Shown: one piece after another, positions 16,731-24,060 of the stretch
Layout: each line of letters begins with the position of its first letter
Position numbering within the stretch: position 1 is the first letter of the stretch
Assembly (NCBI GenBank): GCA_003539495.1
Contig: DPPB01000020.1
Span: forward strand, 1-64,000
Direction of reading: 5' to 3'
From: Oscillibacter sp.
GTDB taxonomy: Bacteria; Bacillota; Clostridia; Oscillospirales; Oscillospiraceae
Length of the DNA: 64,000 bases
Translations under genes and position numbers: made by a program
The notes under the pieces: model-generated
Seen by the model: the letters and a program-made list of their open reading frames with translations, nothing else
What the model was told of the DNA's origin: nothing
Databases searched by the model: none

Positions 16731-16997
16731 ATGCAGAAGCAGCGGAAAATTCCCCAGCGGCAGTGCGTGGGGTGCCGCACTATGAAGGATAAAAAGGCGC
16801 TGGTGCGCATCGTAAAGACCCCGGAGGGGGAGATCTGCGTGGATGCCACCGGCAAGAAGTCCGGACGGGGGGCCTATATCTGCCCTGATGCCCAGTGCCT
16901 GCAAAAGGCCCGAAAGTCCCGGGCCCTGGAGCGGGCCTTTGAGACGGCCATCGGAGAGGACATTTACGCGGCGCTTCAGGCGCAGATCGAGGGTTAA
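16731..16997 (+). CDS. rnpM: YlxR/RnpM RNA-binding protein
   Basis: An 88-residue DUF448 protein. RQCVGCRTMKDKKALVRIV, GRGAYICPDAQCLQKA and the basic surface are family hallmarks. Bacillus YlxR has been renamed RnpM because it binds and modulates RNase P RNA. The start ATG follows AGGGAGGGTACGCC. The gene is 3 bp from the L7Ae-like gene and sits in the usual nusA-ylxR-ylxQ-infB order. Confidence 0.93.
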   Translation: MQKQRKIPQRQCVGCRTMKDKKALVRIVKTPEGEICVDATGKKSGRGAYICPDAQCLQKARKSRALERAFETAIGEDIYAALQAQIEG

Positions 16998-16999
16998 GC

Positions 17000-17635
17000 A
17001 TGGAGAGAATACTATCATTGCTCGGCCTGGCTCACAAGGCGGGCCGGGTGGAGATCGGCGAGGAGCCGGTGGGCTCCGCGGCCCGGGCTAAGAAGGCCAG
17101 GATCATCCTGGTGGCCGGGGACGCTGCAGCCAGCTCCGTGCGCCGGGCTATGGGCTTTGCAAACGCCGGAAGCTGCCTGTGCCTGGTGATCCCGGCCACA
17201 AAGGAGCAGCTGGGAAGGGCGCTGGGCCGCACCAGCTGCGCCATGGCGGCGGTGACGGACATCGGCTTTGCCGACGCCGTGACCGGCAAGCTGGCAGCGC
17301 TGGACCCGGAAAAGTTCCAAAGCGCCGCCCAGCGCATGACCGTGAAGGCGCAGCGGGCCCGGGAGCGCCGGCAGGAGCAGCTGGCCCACGAGAAAAATGT
17401 GCGCATAGGGAAAAAGCGCCTGCCAAAGCCCCCGGAAAGGAAAGCTCCGACGGATAAAAACATGCCGCCGGAACAAGAGGCCCGGCCCGGCAAGGGAAAG
17501 AGAAAGCCGGCCCGGCCCGGCTCCAAGGAGCGGGGCGCGGCGGCGAGAACACAGAAAAAAAACCAGGCACGGAATCGGTTTCAGGGCAGTAAGCCCGTGA
17601 AGAAGGGCAAGGGCTCCGGGCGTAAAAATCCGTAA
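17000..17635 (+). CDS. L7Ae-family ribosomal protein with long basic tail (YlxQ-like)
   Basis: A 211-residue protein. Residues 1-100 form an L7Ae/L30e RNA-binding domain (LLGLAHKAGRVEIG, ARIILVAGDAA and LGRALGRTSCAMAAVTD), as in YlxQ, which recognises kink-turn RNA. Residues about 110-211 form a low-complexity tail rich in Lys, Arg, Pro and Gln that ends GKGSGRKNP. YlxQ is normally only about 100 residues, so the tail roughly doubles its size and should bind nucleic acid non-specifically. It lies 2 bp after rnpM; a 217-bp gap then separates it from infB. Confidence 0.9.
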   Translation: MERILSLLGLAHKAGRVEIGEEPVGSAARAKKARIILVAGDAAASSVRRAMGFANAGSCLCLVIPATKEQLGRALGRTSCAMAAVTDIGFADAVTGKLAALDPEKFQSAAQRMTVKAQRARERRQEQLAHEKNVRIGKKRLPKPPERKAPTDKNMPPEQEARPGKGKRKPARPGSKERGAAARTQKKNQARNRFQGSKPVKKGKGSGRKNP

Positions 17636-17852
17636 ACTACTGCGCGCATAATATGCAGGTGTACAGACTACCGATAAAGTGGTAAAATTACGATAACTGT
17701 AAGGAAGCGTGTGTGAGGAAAGCCTAAGAGAGGTGGCCTTGCCATTGGAATCAGTAGTTTTTGCATTTTCATGGTTATAAAAGCTTAGGCAGCGGGGCGA
17801 AAAGATTTTTTTGACACGCTGATTCGTATCACATTGATGGAGGTGGCTTTAT
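17636..17852. other. Non-coding leader before infB
   Basis: No gene is seen in these 217 bp. The first 15 bp include CTGCGCGCATAAT, which matches the R1 core and may be a remnant. An inverted pair AAGCCTAAG / CTTAGG brackets 17725-17790. The end carries the infB ribosome site (GGAGGTGG). It may contain an additional promoter or a regulatory RNA structure; I could not identify one. Confidence 0.45.
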
Positions 17853-20207
17853 TTGGCTAATATCGGGAACAAATACAGGGTGCATGAGGTGGCAAAGGAC
17901 TTTGGTCTGCCCACCAAGCAGATCACGGAGATCCTGACGGAGTACGCACAGACACCCAAAAATCACATGCAGGTGCTGGAGGACCACGAGCTTTCGCTGA
18001 TCTTTGAGTATCTGACCCAGCACCACCCGGTGTCCGGTATACAGGTGATTTTCGCCGAGGGCATGAAGCCCGCCGCGGAGAAAAAGGCCGAGCCTGCCCC
18101 CGAGAAGAAGGCGGAGCCCAAGAAGGAAGCCGCCAAGGGCACCGCCGCCCCCAAGGCAGAGCCTGCGCAGAAGAAGGCGGAGGCCAAGCCCGCCCAGCCG
18201 GTGAGCCGGGTGCCCAAGACCAAGGTGGTGGACACCAGCAAGGCCACCAACATCAACCTTGCCAAGTACGATGAAAAGCTGCAGGATATGGCCGACGCCC
18301 GCAGCCACGGCCGCCGGGATCAGCAGCAGACCCAGGGCAAGGAGAAGTTCCGCAACAGCAAACAGCGCCGGGACAACAACTTTGTCAGCAACAAGCGCAA
18401 GCAGGAGGAGGCAGACCGTCTGCGCCGCCTGCGGCTGGAGGTTATTAAAAAGACCCCCGTTACCGTGCAGATCCCTGACGAGATCAGCGTGGGCGAGCTG
18501 GCCAGCCGGATGAAAAAGACCGGCGCCGAGGTGGTCAAGTGCCTGATGAAAAACGGCGTTATGGCCTCCCTGAGCCAAATGATCGACTTTGACACCGCCG
18601 CCATTATTGCCGAGGAAATGGGCTGCAAGGTGGAGAAGGAAGTGGTGGTCACCATTGAGGAAAAGCTTATTGACGACCACGAGGATAAGGCTGAGGATCT
18701 GGTGCCCCGGGCCCCGGTTGTGGTGGTCATGGGTCACGTGGACCACGGCAAGACCAGCTTGCTGGACTACATCCGCAATGCCCATGTGGCCAGCGGCGAG
18801 GCCGGCGGCATCACCCAGCATATCGGCGCTTACCAGGTGATGGTAAACGGCAAGCCCATCACCTTTTTGGATACCCCGGGCCACGAGGCCTTTACCTCCA
18901 TGCGTGCCCGGGGCGCCATGGTCACGGACATCGCCATTCTGGTGGTGGCTGCAGAGGACGGCATCATGCCCCAGACCGTGGAGTCCATCAACCATGCCAA
19001 GGCCGCAGGGATCCCCATCATCGTGGCCATCAACAAGATGGATAAGCCCGAGGCAAACCCCGAGCGCATCAAGCAGCAGCTCACCGAGTACGGCCTGGTG
19101 TGCGAGGATTGGGGCGGCGACACCATCGTGTGCCCCATCTCCGCCAAAACGGGCATGGGCGTGGACAATCTGCTGGAAATGCTCGTCCTTACCGCCGAGG
19201 TGGGCGAGCTGAAGGCAAATCCCAACCGCGCCGCCCAGGGCACGGTCATCGAGGCGCGGCTGGATAAGGGCCGGGGCCCCGTGGCCACCCTGCTGGTGCA
19301 GAACGGTACCCTGCACCAGGGCGACATTATCATCGCCGGCACCAGCGTAGGCCGCGTGCGGGCCATGGTCAGCGACAAGGGCCAGAAGATCAACTCCGCC
19401 GGCCCCTCCGTGCCTGTGGAGGTCACGGGCCTTTCGGAGGCCCCCTCTGCCGGTGCCACCTTCAACGCCGTGGCCGATGAAAAGCTGGCCCGTGAGCTGG
19501 TGGAGCAGCGCAAGGCCGAGGAGAAGGCCAAGGCAAACGCCCCGGTGAGCAAGGTGTCCCTGGAGGACCTGTTCAGCCAAATCCAGGCGGGCGAAATGAA
19601 GAGCCTGAACCTCATTGTCAAGGCCGATGTCCAGGGCAGCGTGGAGGCCGTGAAGGCATCCCTGGAGAAGCTCAGCAACGATGAGGTGCGGGTGCGGGTA
19701 ATCCACGGCGGTGTGGGCGCCATCAATGAATCCGATGTGATGCTGGCATCCACCTCTCAGGCTATCATCGTGGGCTTCAATGTGCGGCCCGATGCGGCCG
19801 CGCGTGAAAGCGCTGCCCGGGCCAACGTGGATATGCGGATGTACCGGGTCATTTACGACGCCATCAACGAGATCGAAGCCGCTATGAAGGGCATGCTGGC
19901 CCCCAAGTATCGGGAGGCCCTGCTGGGCCACGCCGAGGTGCGCCAGACCTACAAGGTCTCGGGCGTGGGCACCGTGGCGGGCTGCTATGTCCAGGACGGC
20001 AAGATCCAGCGCAAGGATTGTCAGGTGCGCCTGGTGCGGGACGGCATCGTTATTCACGAGGGCGTGCTGGCCTCTCTGCAGCGGTTTAAGGACCAGGTGA
20101 AGGAGGTCGCCTCCGGCTACGAGTGCGGCATGACCATTGAGAAGTTCAATGATATCAAGGAAGGCGACATTATCGAGGCCTTTACTATGGAGGAGATTCC
20201 TCAGTAA
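17853..20207 (+). CDS. infB: Translation initiation factor IF-2
   Basis: A 784-residue IF-2. An N-terminal IF2N motif (YRVHEVAKDFGLPTKQITEIL) is followed by a Lys/Ala/Pro-rich linker (about residues 70-190), a second IF2N, the GTPase (GHVDHGKTS near residue 292, DTPGHEAF, NKMDK), and domains II to IV. It directs initiator tRNA to the P site. The start is TTG at 17853 with GGAGGTGG upstream; no ATG fits. Its last 46 bp are repeated at 20380-20425 beyond an R2 element, although the main gene itself is intact. Confidence 0.96.
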   Translation: MANIGNKYRVHEVAKDFGLPTKQITEILTEYAQTPKNHMQVLEDHELSLIFEYLTQHHPVSGIQVIFAEGMKPAAEKKAEPAPEKKAEPKKEAAKGTAAPKAEPAQKKAEAKPAQPVSRVPKTKVVDTSKATNINLAKYDEKLQDMADARSHGRRDQQQTQGKEKFRNSKQRRDNNFVSNKRKQEEADRLRRLRLEVIKKTPVTVQIPDEISVGELASRMKKTGAEVVKCLMKNGVMASLSQMIDFDTAAIIAEEMGCKVEKEVVVTIEEKLIDDHEDKAEDLVPRAPVVVVMGHVDHGKTSLLDYIRNAHVASGEAGGITQHIGAYQVMVNGKPITFLDTPGHEAFTSMRARGAMVTDIAILVVAAEDGIMPQTVESINHAKAAGIPIIVAINKMDKPEANPERIKQQLTEYGLVCEDWGGDTIVCPISAKTGMGVDNLLEMLVLTAEVGELKANPNRAAQGTVIEARLDKGRGPVATLLVQNGTLHQGDIIIAGTSVGRVRAMVSDKGQKINSAGPSVPVEVTGLSEAPSAGATFNAVADEKLARELVEQRKAEEKAKANAPVSKVSLEDLFSQIQAGEMKSLNLIVKADVQGSVEAVKASLEKLSNDEVRVRVIHGGVGAINESDVMLASTSQAIIVGFNVRPDAAARESAARANVDMRMYRVIYDAINEIEAAMKGMLAPKYREALLGHAEVRQTYKVSGVGTVAGCYVQDGKIQRKDCQVRLVRDGIVIHEGVLASLQRFKDQVKEVASGYECGMTIEKFNDIKEGDIIEAFTMEEIPQ
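20162..20207 (+). repeat. Direct repeat (left) at the infB 3' end
   Basis: The last 46 bp of infB, including the stop codon, recur at 20380-20425 with only two differences. Both differences would be synonymous (TTT/TTC and CCT/CCC). The pair brackets the R2 element and looks like a target duplication. Confidence 0.9.
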
Positions 20208-20379
20208 TCGAAGGGGCTTATAGATAGCTGCCGCCCCCGGTCGCCTTCCTGCGCAGCACGGCTGCGCCGCAGGTCGTGCGTACAAGTGTTTTGCAGCGCA
20301 AAACCTTGCTTTGGCGGAATTCACTTCTGCCAAAGGGGATTGAATCCGGAGCCCCCATGAAACCCCGTTTCATGGGGAG
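20208..20379 (-). repeat. R2 structured repeat inserted at the infB 3' end
   Basis: A 172-bp non-coding element between two copies of the infB terminus. Read on the minus strand it shares GAAGTGAATTCCGCC, GCAAGGTTTT and CTTGTACGCAC, in the same order and spacing, with the element at 22009-22167. The paired arms differ between the two copies (TTTGGCAG...CCGCCAAA here, GGCGG...CCGCC there), so structure is kept. No coding capacity. Confidence 0.82.
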
Positions 20380-20425
20380 AGGCGACATTATCGAGGCCTT
20401 CACTATGGAGGAGATTCCCCAGTAA
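20380..20425 (+). repeat. Direct repeat (right): duplicated infB terminus
   Basis: A second copy of the infB 3' end with its own in-phase stop codon, now separated from infB by the R2 element. It cannot be translated as part of IF-2 and is a footprint of the insertion event. Confidence 0.9.
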
Positions 20426-20443
20426 GGGAAAACCAAGGAAGAA

Positions 20444-20485
20444 CGGATTCCCGCAACCAGTGTGCGCACTGGTCTCGGAATGACA
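20444..20485 (+). repeat. Q-family palindromic repeat, copy 5
   Basis: The copy reads CGGATTCCCGCAA, then CCAGTGTGCGCACTGG, then TCTCGGAATGACA. It lies between the duplicated infB end and rbfA. Confidence 0.78.
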
Positions 20486-20546
20486 GTTTTTCGGAACACA
20501 GTAACTAAGCCGCGGGGCGGGCGTTTGCCCGCCCCGTTTTTTGAAA

Positions 20547-20594
20547 GTAGACTACAATCCTTTTGGCAGAAAATTCCGCAGGAATTTTCGCCAG
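20547..20594 (+). repeat. R1 repeat, 3'-end fragment (F)
   Basis: Only the last quarter of R1 is present: the GTAGACTACAATCC segment and hairpin 4 (GAAAATTCC / GGAATTTTC) ending CGCCAG. It lies 26 bp before the rbfA start codon, just upstream of its ribosome site. Confidence 0.7.
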
Positions 20595-20620
20595 TTATTG
20601 AAAGGAGGATGTATCTTATT

Positions 20621-21007
20621 ATGGCATCCAATCGTATCGGACGCATCAACGAGGAGATCCGCAAGGAGCTTTCGGCGCTGCTGCGCACAGTGAAGGACCC
20701 CCGGGTGGCAGAGGCTATGCTTACCATCACCCATGTGGACACCACCCCGGACCTGCGCCAGTGTAAGGTCTATGTCAGCGCCCTGGACTACAAGGACGAA
20801 AAGGACCTGATGAAGGGTCTCAAGTCCGCCGCAGGCTTCCTGCGCCGGGAGCTGGGCAGCCGGGTGGATCTGCGCTACACCCCGGAGCTGCAGTTCATCG
20901 CCGATGACTCCATTGCCTACGGGGCGCACATTCTGGACATGCTGAACCATGTGAAGCCCGCCAACCCCGAAAACGAGAACATCGTGCTGCCGGAGGATAT
21001 CAAATGA
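20621..21007 (+). CDS. rbfA: Ribosome-binding factor A
   Basis: A 128-residue KH-fold 30S maturation factor. IGRINEEIRKELSALL, VKDPRVAEAMLTIT and DLRQCKVYVSAL are typical. The ATG at 20621 follows AAAGGAGGATG at a suitable distance; an ATG inside that site at 20609 is less likely. The stop overlaps the nrnA start (ATGA). The gap from infB (over 400 bp) is unusually long because of the R2, Q and R1 insertions. Confidence 0.95.
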   Translation: MASNRIGRINEEIRKELSALLRTVKDPRVAEAMLTITHVDTTPDLRQCKVYVSALDYKDEKDLMKGLKSAAGFLRRELGSRVDLRYTPELQFIADDSIAYGAHILDMLNHVKPANPENENIVLPEDIK

Positions 21008-21948
21008 CCATTCAGGAGACCGCAGCCCTGCTGCAAACCATGGACCGGGTGCTGCTGCTGACCCATGTGCGCCCGGACGGGGACACCATCGGCTCCGCCG
21101 CCGCCCTGTGCCGGGCCCTGCGGGACCTGGGCAAGACCGCCTACCTGCTGCCGAATCCGGGCATCACGGAGACCTATGAGAGCTACGCCGCACCCTACTG
21201 GGCTGAGGAGGGTTTCACACCTGATTTCGTGGTGGCGGTGGACATTGCGGCCCTGAGCCTGCTGCCGGAGAACGCCAAGAAATATGCCTCGTGTATTGAC
21301 CTGGCTATTGACCATCACCCCTCCAACGAGGGCTTTGCCAAGGAAAGCTGTGTGCTGGCGGAAATGGCGGCCTGCGGGGAGATCATCTATGAGATCGCTG
21401 GCCTTATGACGCCGATGACGGCGGAGATCGCTTTGCCGCTGTATGTAGCCGTTTCCACGGACACCGGCTGCTTTGTATACGCCAACACCACGGCCCACAC
21501 CCACCGGGTGGCGGCGGCCCTGATGGAGACGGGCATCGCCGTGGCCGGGGTGAATAAGGCGCTGTTTCGCACCAAGAGCCGCACCCGTCTGGCCATGGAG
21601 GCCTGGATGGCGGAGTGGGCGGAATACTACGACAATGACCGGGTGGTGATTATGCAGATTCCCCGTTCCCTGTGCCTGGACTACAAGGCAACCGAGGCGG
21701 ATGTGGAGGAGCTGTCCAGCCTGGCGGCCCTGGTGGCGGGCACCGATTGCGGCGTGACGCTCCGGGAGCTGGAGCCGGGGAAGGTGAAGATCTCCCTGCG
21801 TACCGGGCCGCGAGTCAATGCAACAAAGGTGTGCGCCCTGCTGGGCGGCGGCGGACACGCCGCGGCGGCGGGGGCTACCCTCAGCGCCACCCTCAGCGAG
21901 GCCAAGCAGGCCGTTTTGCAGGCCATCGACATGGTGGTGGGCGAATAA
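21004..21948 (+). CDS. nrnA: DHH-family bifunctional oligoribonuclease/pAp phosphatase (NrnA)
   Basis: A 314-residue DHH/DHHA1 phosphoesterase. The metal motifs are RPDGDTIGSA near residue 25 and IDHHPSN near residue 103; the DHHA1 domain ends with GGGGHAAAAG. NrnA degrades nano-RNAs and dephosphorylates pAp. Its start overlaps the rbfA stop, and its stop is directly followed by the duplicated truB start, showing that truB originally began here. Confidence 0.93.
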   Translation: MTIQETAALLQTMDRVLLLTHVRPDGDTIGSAAALCRALRDLGKTAYLLPNPGITETYESYAAPYWAEEGFTPDFVVAVDIAALSLLPENAKKYASCIDLAIDHHPSNEGFAKESCVLAEMAACGEIIYEIAGLMTPMTAEIALPLYVAVSTDTGCFVYANTTAHTHRVAAALMETGIAVAGVNKALFRTKSRTRLAMEAWMAEWAEYYDNDRVVIMQIPRSLCLDYKATEADVEELSSLAALVAGTDCGVTLRELEPGKVKISLRTGPRVNATKVCALLGGGGHAAAAGATLSATLSEAKQAVLQAIDMVVGE

Positions 21949-22062
21949 ATGGCAAACGGTATCGTTATTATTGACAAGCCTGCCGGGTGGACGGGCATGG
22001 ATGTGTGCCCGTCCCCGCAAAATGGCGGGGCATTTTGTGGGGGCCCCTCGCACGGATTTTAA
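21949..22062 (+). pseudogene. Truncated duplicate of the truB 5' end
   Basis: The first 60 bp match the start of the intact truB (22168-22227) with four mismatches. The frame encodes about 20 TruB-like residues (MANGIVIIDKPAGWT onward), then runs into the R2 element and stops at 22060 after 37 codons. It directly abuts the nrnA stop with no gap, so it marks the original position of the truB start before insertion. It may still be translated into a short peptide by coupling with nrnA. Confidence 0.85.
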
Positions 22063-22167
22063 TTCCTCGGCGGAAGTGAATTCCGCCTGCGGCAAGGTTT
22101 TTCCCATGGAAAAACGCTTGTACGCACCACTTGGTGCGATGCGCACACAGAGAAAGGGAGTGCCTGT
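22009..22167 (+). repeat. R2 structured repeat inserted at the truB 5' end
   Basis: A 159-bp element between two copies of the truB start. It shares GAAGTGAATTCCGCC, GCAAGGTTTTT and CTTGTACGCAC with the infB-end element, in the opposite chromosomal orientation. Hairpins include GGCGGAAG/CTTCCGCC-type arms, TTTTTCCATGGAAAAA-type arms and CACCACTTGGTG. It now forms the truB leader and ends near the new ribosome site (AAAGGGAGTG). Confidence 0.82.
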
Positions 22168-23037
22168 ATGGCAAACGGCATCGTTATTATTGACAAGCCT
22201 GCCGGGTGGACCAGTATGGATGTGTGCGCCAAGCTGCGGGGCATACTGAAAACCAAAAAGATCGGCCACGCCGGGACCCTGGATCCCATGGCCACCGGAG
22301 TGCTGCCGGTTTTTGTGGGACAGGCCACCCGGGCGGTCAGCTTCGCCGAGGGCGGAGAGAAGGAATACATCGCCGGGCTGCGCCTGGGGCTCACCACCAA
22401 CACCCAGGACACGGAGGGGCAGGCTCTGACCCAGGCTCCCGTTACGGTGGGACAGGAGGAGCTGGAGTCGGTGCTGCCCCGATTTACCGGGGAAATCAGC
22501 CAAATCCCGCCTATGTTTTCTGCCATCAAGATAAACGGGCAAAAGCTCTACGACCTGGCCCGACAGGGCAGGGAGGTGGAACGCCGCCCCCGAGGGGTGA
22601 CTATTTTTGCCCTGGAGGTGGTGGAGCGACTGTCCGAAACGGACTATATTCTGCGTATTCGCTGCTCCAAGGGCACCTATGTGCGAACCCTGTGCCACGA
22701 CATCGGACAGGTCCTGGGCTGCGGAGGATGCATGTTTTCCCTGCGGCGCACCATGGCCGCCGGGTTCACCCTGGGCGAAAGCGTGACCCTGGAGCAGGTG
22801 CAGGAGCTGGGTGAAAAGCTGCTGCGGCCTACGGACAGCCTGTTTCGGGAGCACCCGGAATACCGGTTGAAAACCGCAAGGCAGGAGGAGCGGTGCCGCA
22901 ACGGCAATCCCTTTTTTATCAAGGAGAGCCTGCCGGAGGGGACTTACCGCATTTATGGCCGGGAGGGGGATTTCCTCTGCCTGAGCCGCCTGCAGGGGGA
23001 CACCATGACCTCCCTGAAAAATTTTTTCGGAGCGTGA
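22168..23037 (+). CDS. truB: tRNA pseudouridine-55 synthase TruB
   Basis: A 289-residue TruB. The catalytic aspartate is Asp39 in HAGTLDPMATG. KPAGWTSMDV at the N terminus and the later KGTYVRTL motif are family hallmarks. The enzyme makes the T-loop pseudouridine of tRNAs. The start is ATG 22168, with AAAGGGAGTG upstream supplied by the inserted R2 element. The gene is complete despite the insertion because its first 60 bp were duplicated. ribF follows after 6 bp. Confidence 0.95.
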   Translation: MANGIVIIDKPAGWTSMDVCAKLRGILKTKKIGHAGTLDPMATGVLPVFVGQATRAVSFAEGGEKEYIAGLRLGLTTNTQDTEGQALTQAPVTVGQEELESVLPRFTGEISQIPPMFSAIKINGQKLYDLARQGREVERRPRGVTIFALEVVERLSETDYILRIRCSKGTYVRTLCHDIGQVLGCGGCMFSLRRTMAAGFTLGESVTLEQVQELGEKLLRPTDSLFREHPEYRLKTARQEERCRNGNPFFIKESLPEGTYRIYGREGDFLCLSRLQGDTMTSLKNFFGA

Positions 23038-23043
23038 GAGATT

Positions 23044-23949
23044 TTGAACCAAACAGTCATTGCCCTGGGATTTTTTGATGGGGTACATCGGGGCCACGGC
23101 GCCCTGCTGGAAAAAACCGTGCAGCGGGCCCAAGAATTGGGCGCAGAGCCGGTGGTATTCACCTTTGACCGGCCGCCGAAAGAGGTGGTGACGGGAAAGC
23201 CGGTATTCCTTCTCAATTCCCCTGAGGATCGACAGGAGCTGATGAAGCGAATCTACGGCATTGACCGGGTCCTTCTGGCTCCCTTTGACCGGGAGATGAT
23301 GACCCTGCCCTGGGATGCTTTTGTGGAACAAAAGCTGGTGCGGGACCTGAACGCCGTGCATCTGGTGGCCGGGCACGACTACCATTTCGGCTACAAAAAC
23401 CAGGGTGACCCCCAGCTGCTGCAGGAAAAGTGCCGGGAGCTGGGCTTGGGCTGCGATATCATTCCCAAGGTGGAGGTGGACGGCATCACCGTCAGCTCCA
23501 CCTACATCCGCCAGCTGGTGGAGAGCGGCGATGTGGAGCGTGCGGCGCACTTTTTGGGGCACCGCCACTGCATGACCCAAACCGTGGGCCACGGCCAGCG
23601 CATCGGCCGGACCATCGGCATCCCCACGGTGAATCTCGCGGTGCCGGGCCATGTGCTGGTACCAAAGCATGGGGTATATGTGAGCCGGGTCTACCTGCCG
23701 GGGGGAAAGAGCTATGCCGGGGTTACCAATGTGGGCACCCGGCCCACGGTGAGCGACAGCTGCACCGTGTCCGTGGAGACCTTCCTGCTGGATTTCCAGG
23801 GGGACCTCTATGGACAGCGGATTCGTTTGGAATACTGCCGGCGGCTGCGGGACGAGGAGAAGTTCGGGTCTCTGGAGCAGCTGCGGGACATGATCCGGAA
23901 AAACATTGAGCAGACCCGGGCATATTTCCGGGAAAGCTGCATAGAATAA
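23044..23949 (+). CDS. ribF: Bifunctional riboflavin kinase/FAD synthetase
   Basis: A 301-residue two-domain enzyme that makes FMN and FAD. The N-terminal nucleotidyltransferase shows ALGFFDGVHRGH near residue 8, and the C-terminal flavokinase contains GRTIGIPTVNL. The start is TTG at 23044 with GAGAG upstream; the usual family start phrase (VIALGFFDG) begins at once. It follows truB by 6 bp, as in many Firmicutes, and is ended by a clear terminator. Confidence 0.94.
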   Translation: MNQTVIALGFFDGVHRGHGALLEKTVQRAQELGAEPVVFTFDRPPKEVVTGKPVFLLNSPEDRQELMKRIYGIDRVLLAPFDREMMTLPWDAFVEQKLVRDLNAVHLVAGHDYHFGYKNQGDPQLLQEKCRELGLGCDIIPKVEVDGITVSSTYIRQLVESGDVERAAHFLGHRHCMTQTVGHGQRIGRTIGIPTVNLAVPGHVLVPKHGVYVSRVYLPGGKSYAGVTNVGTRPTVSDSCTVSVETFLLDFQGDLYGQRIRLEYCRRLRDEEKFGSLEQLRDMIRKNIEQTRAYFRESCIE

Positions 23950-23955
23950 ATATAG

Positions 23956-23995
23956 GCGCGGCGAAAATGAAAAATTTTCGCCGCGCTGCTTTTTC
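23956..23995 (+). terminator. Rho-independent terminator after ribF
   Basis: GCGCGGCGAAAAT pairs with ATTTTCGCCGCGC around a 5-base loop, followed by GCTTTTTC. It closes the long rimP-ribF cluster. Confidence 0.88.
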
Positions 23996-24060
23996 GGTGA
24001 TTTCCCGACGATTTTCTCCCGGGCTGAAAGCCTACAATGGAGAAAAAAGGAGGGGATTGC

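Noticed and set aside
17829..20333. An 834-codon minus-strand frame opposite infB
   Set aside because: It mirrors the IF-2 gene almost exactly and has no recognisable domain.
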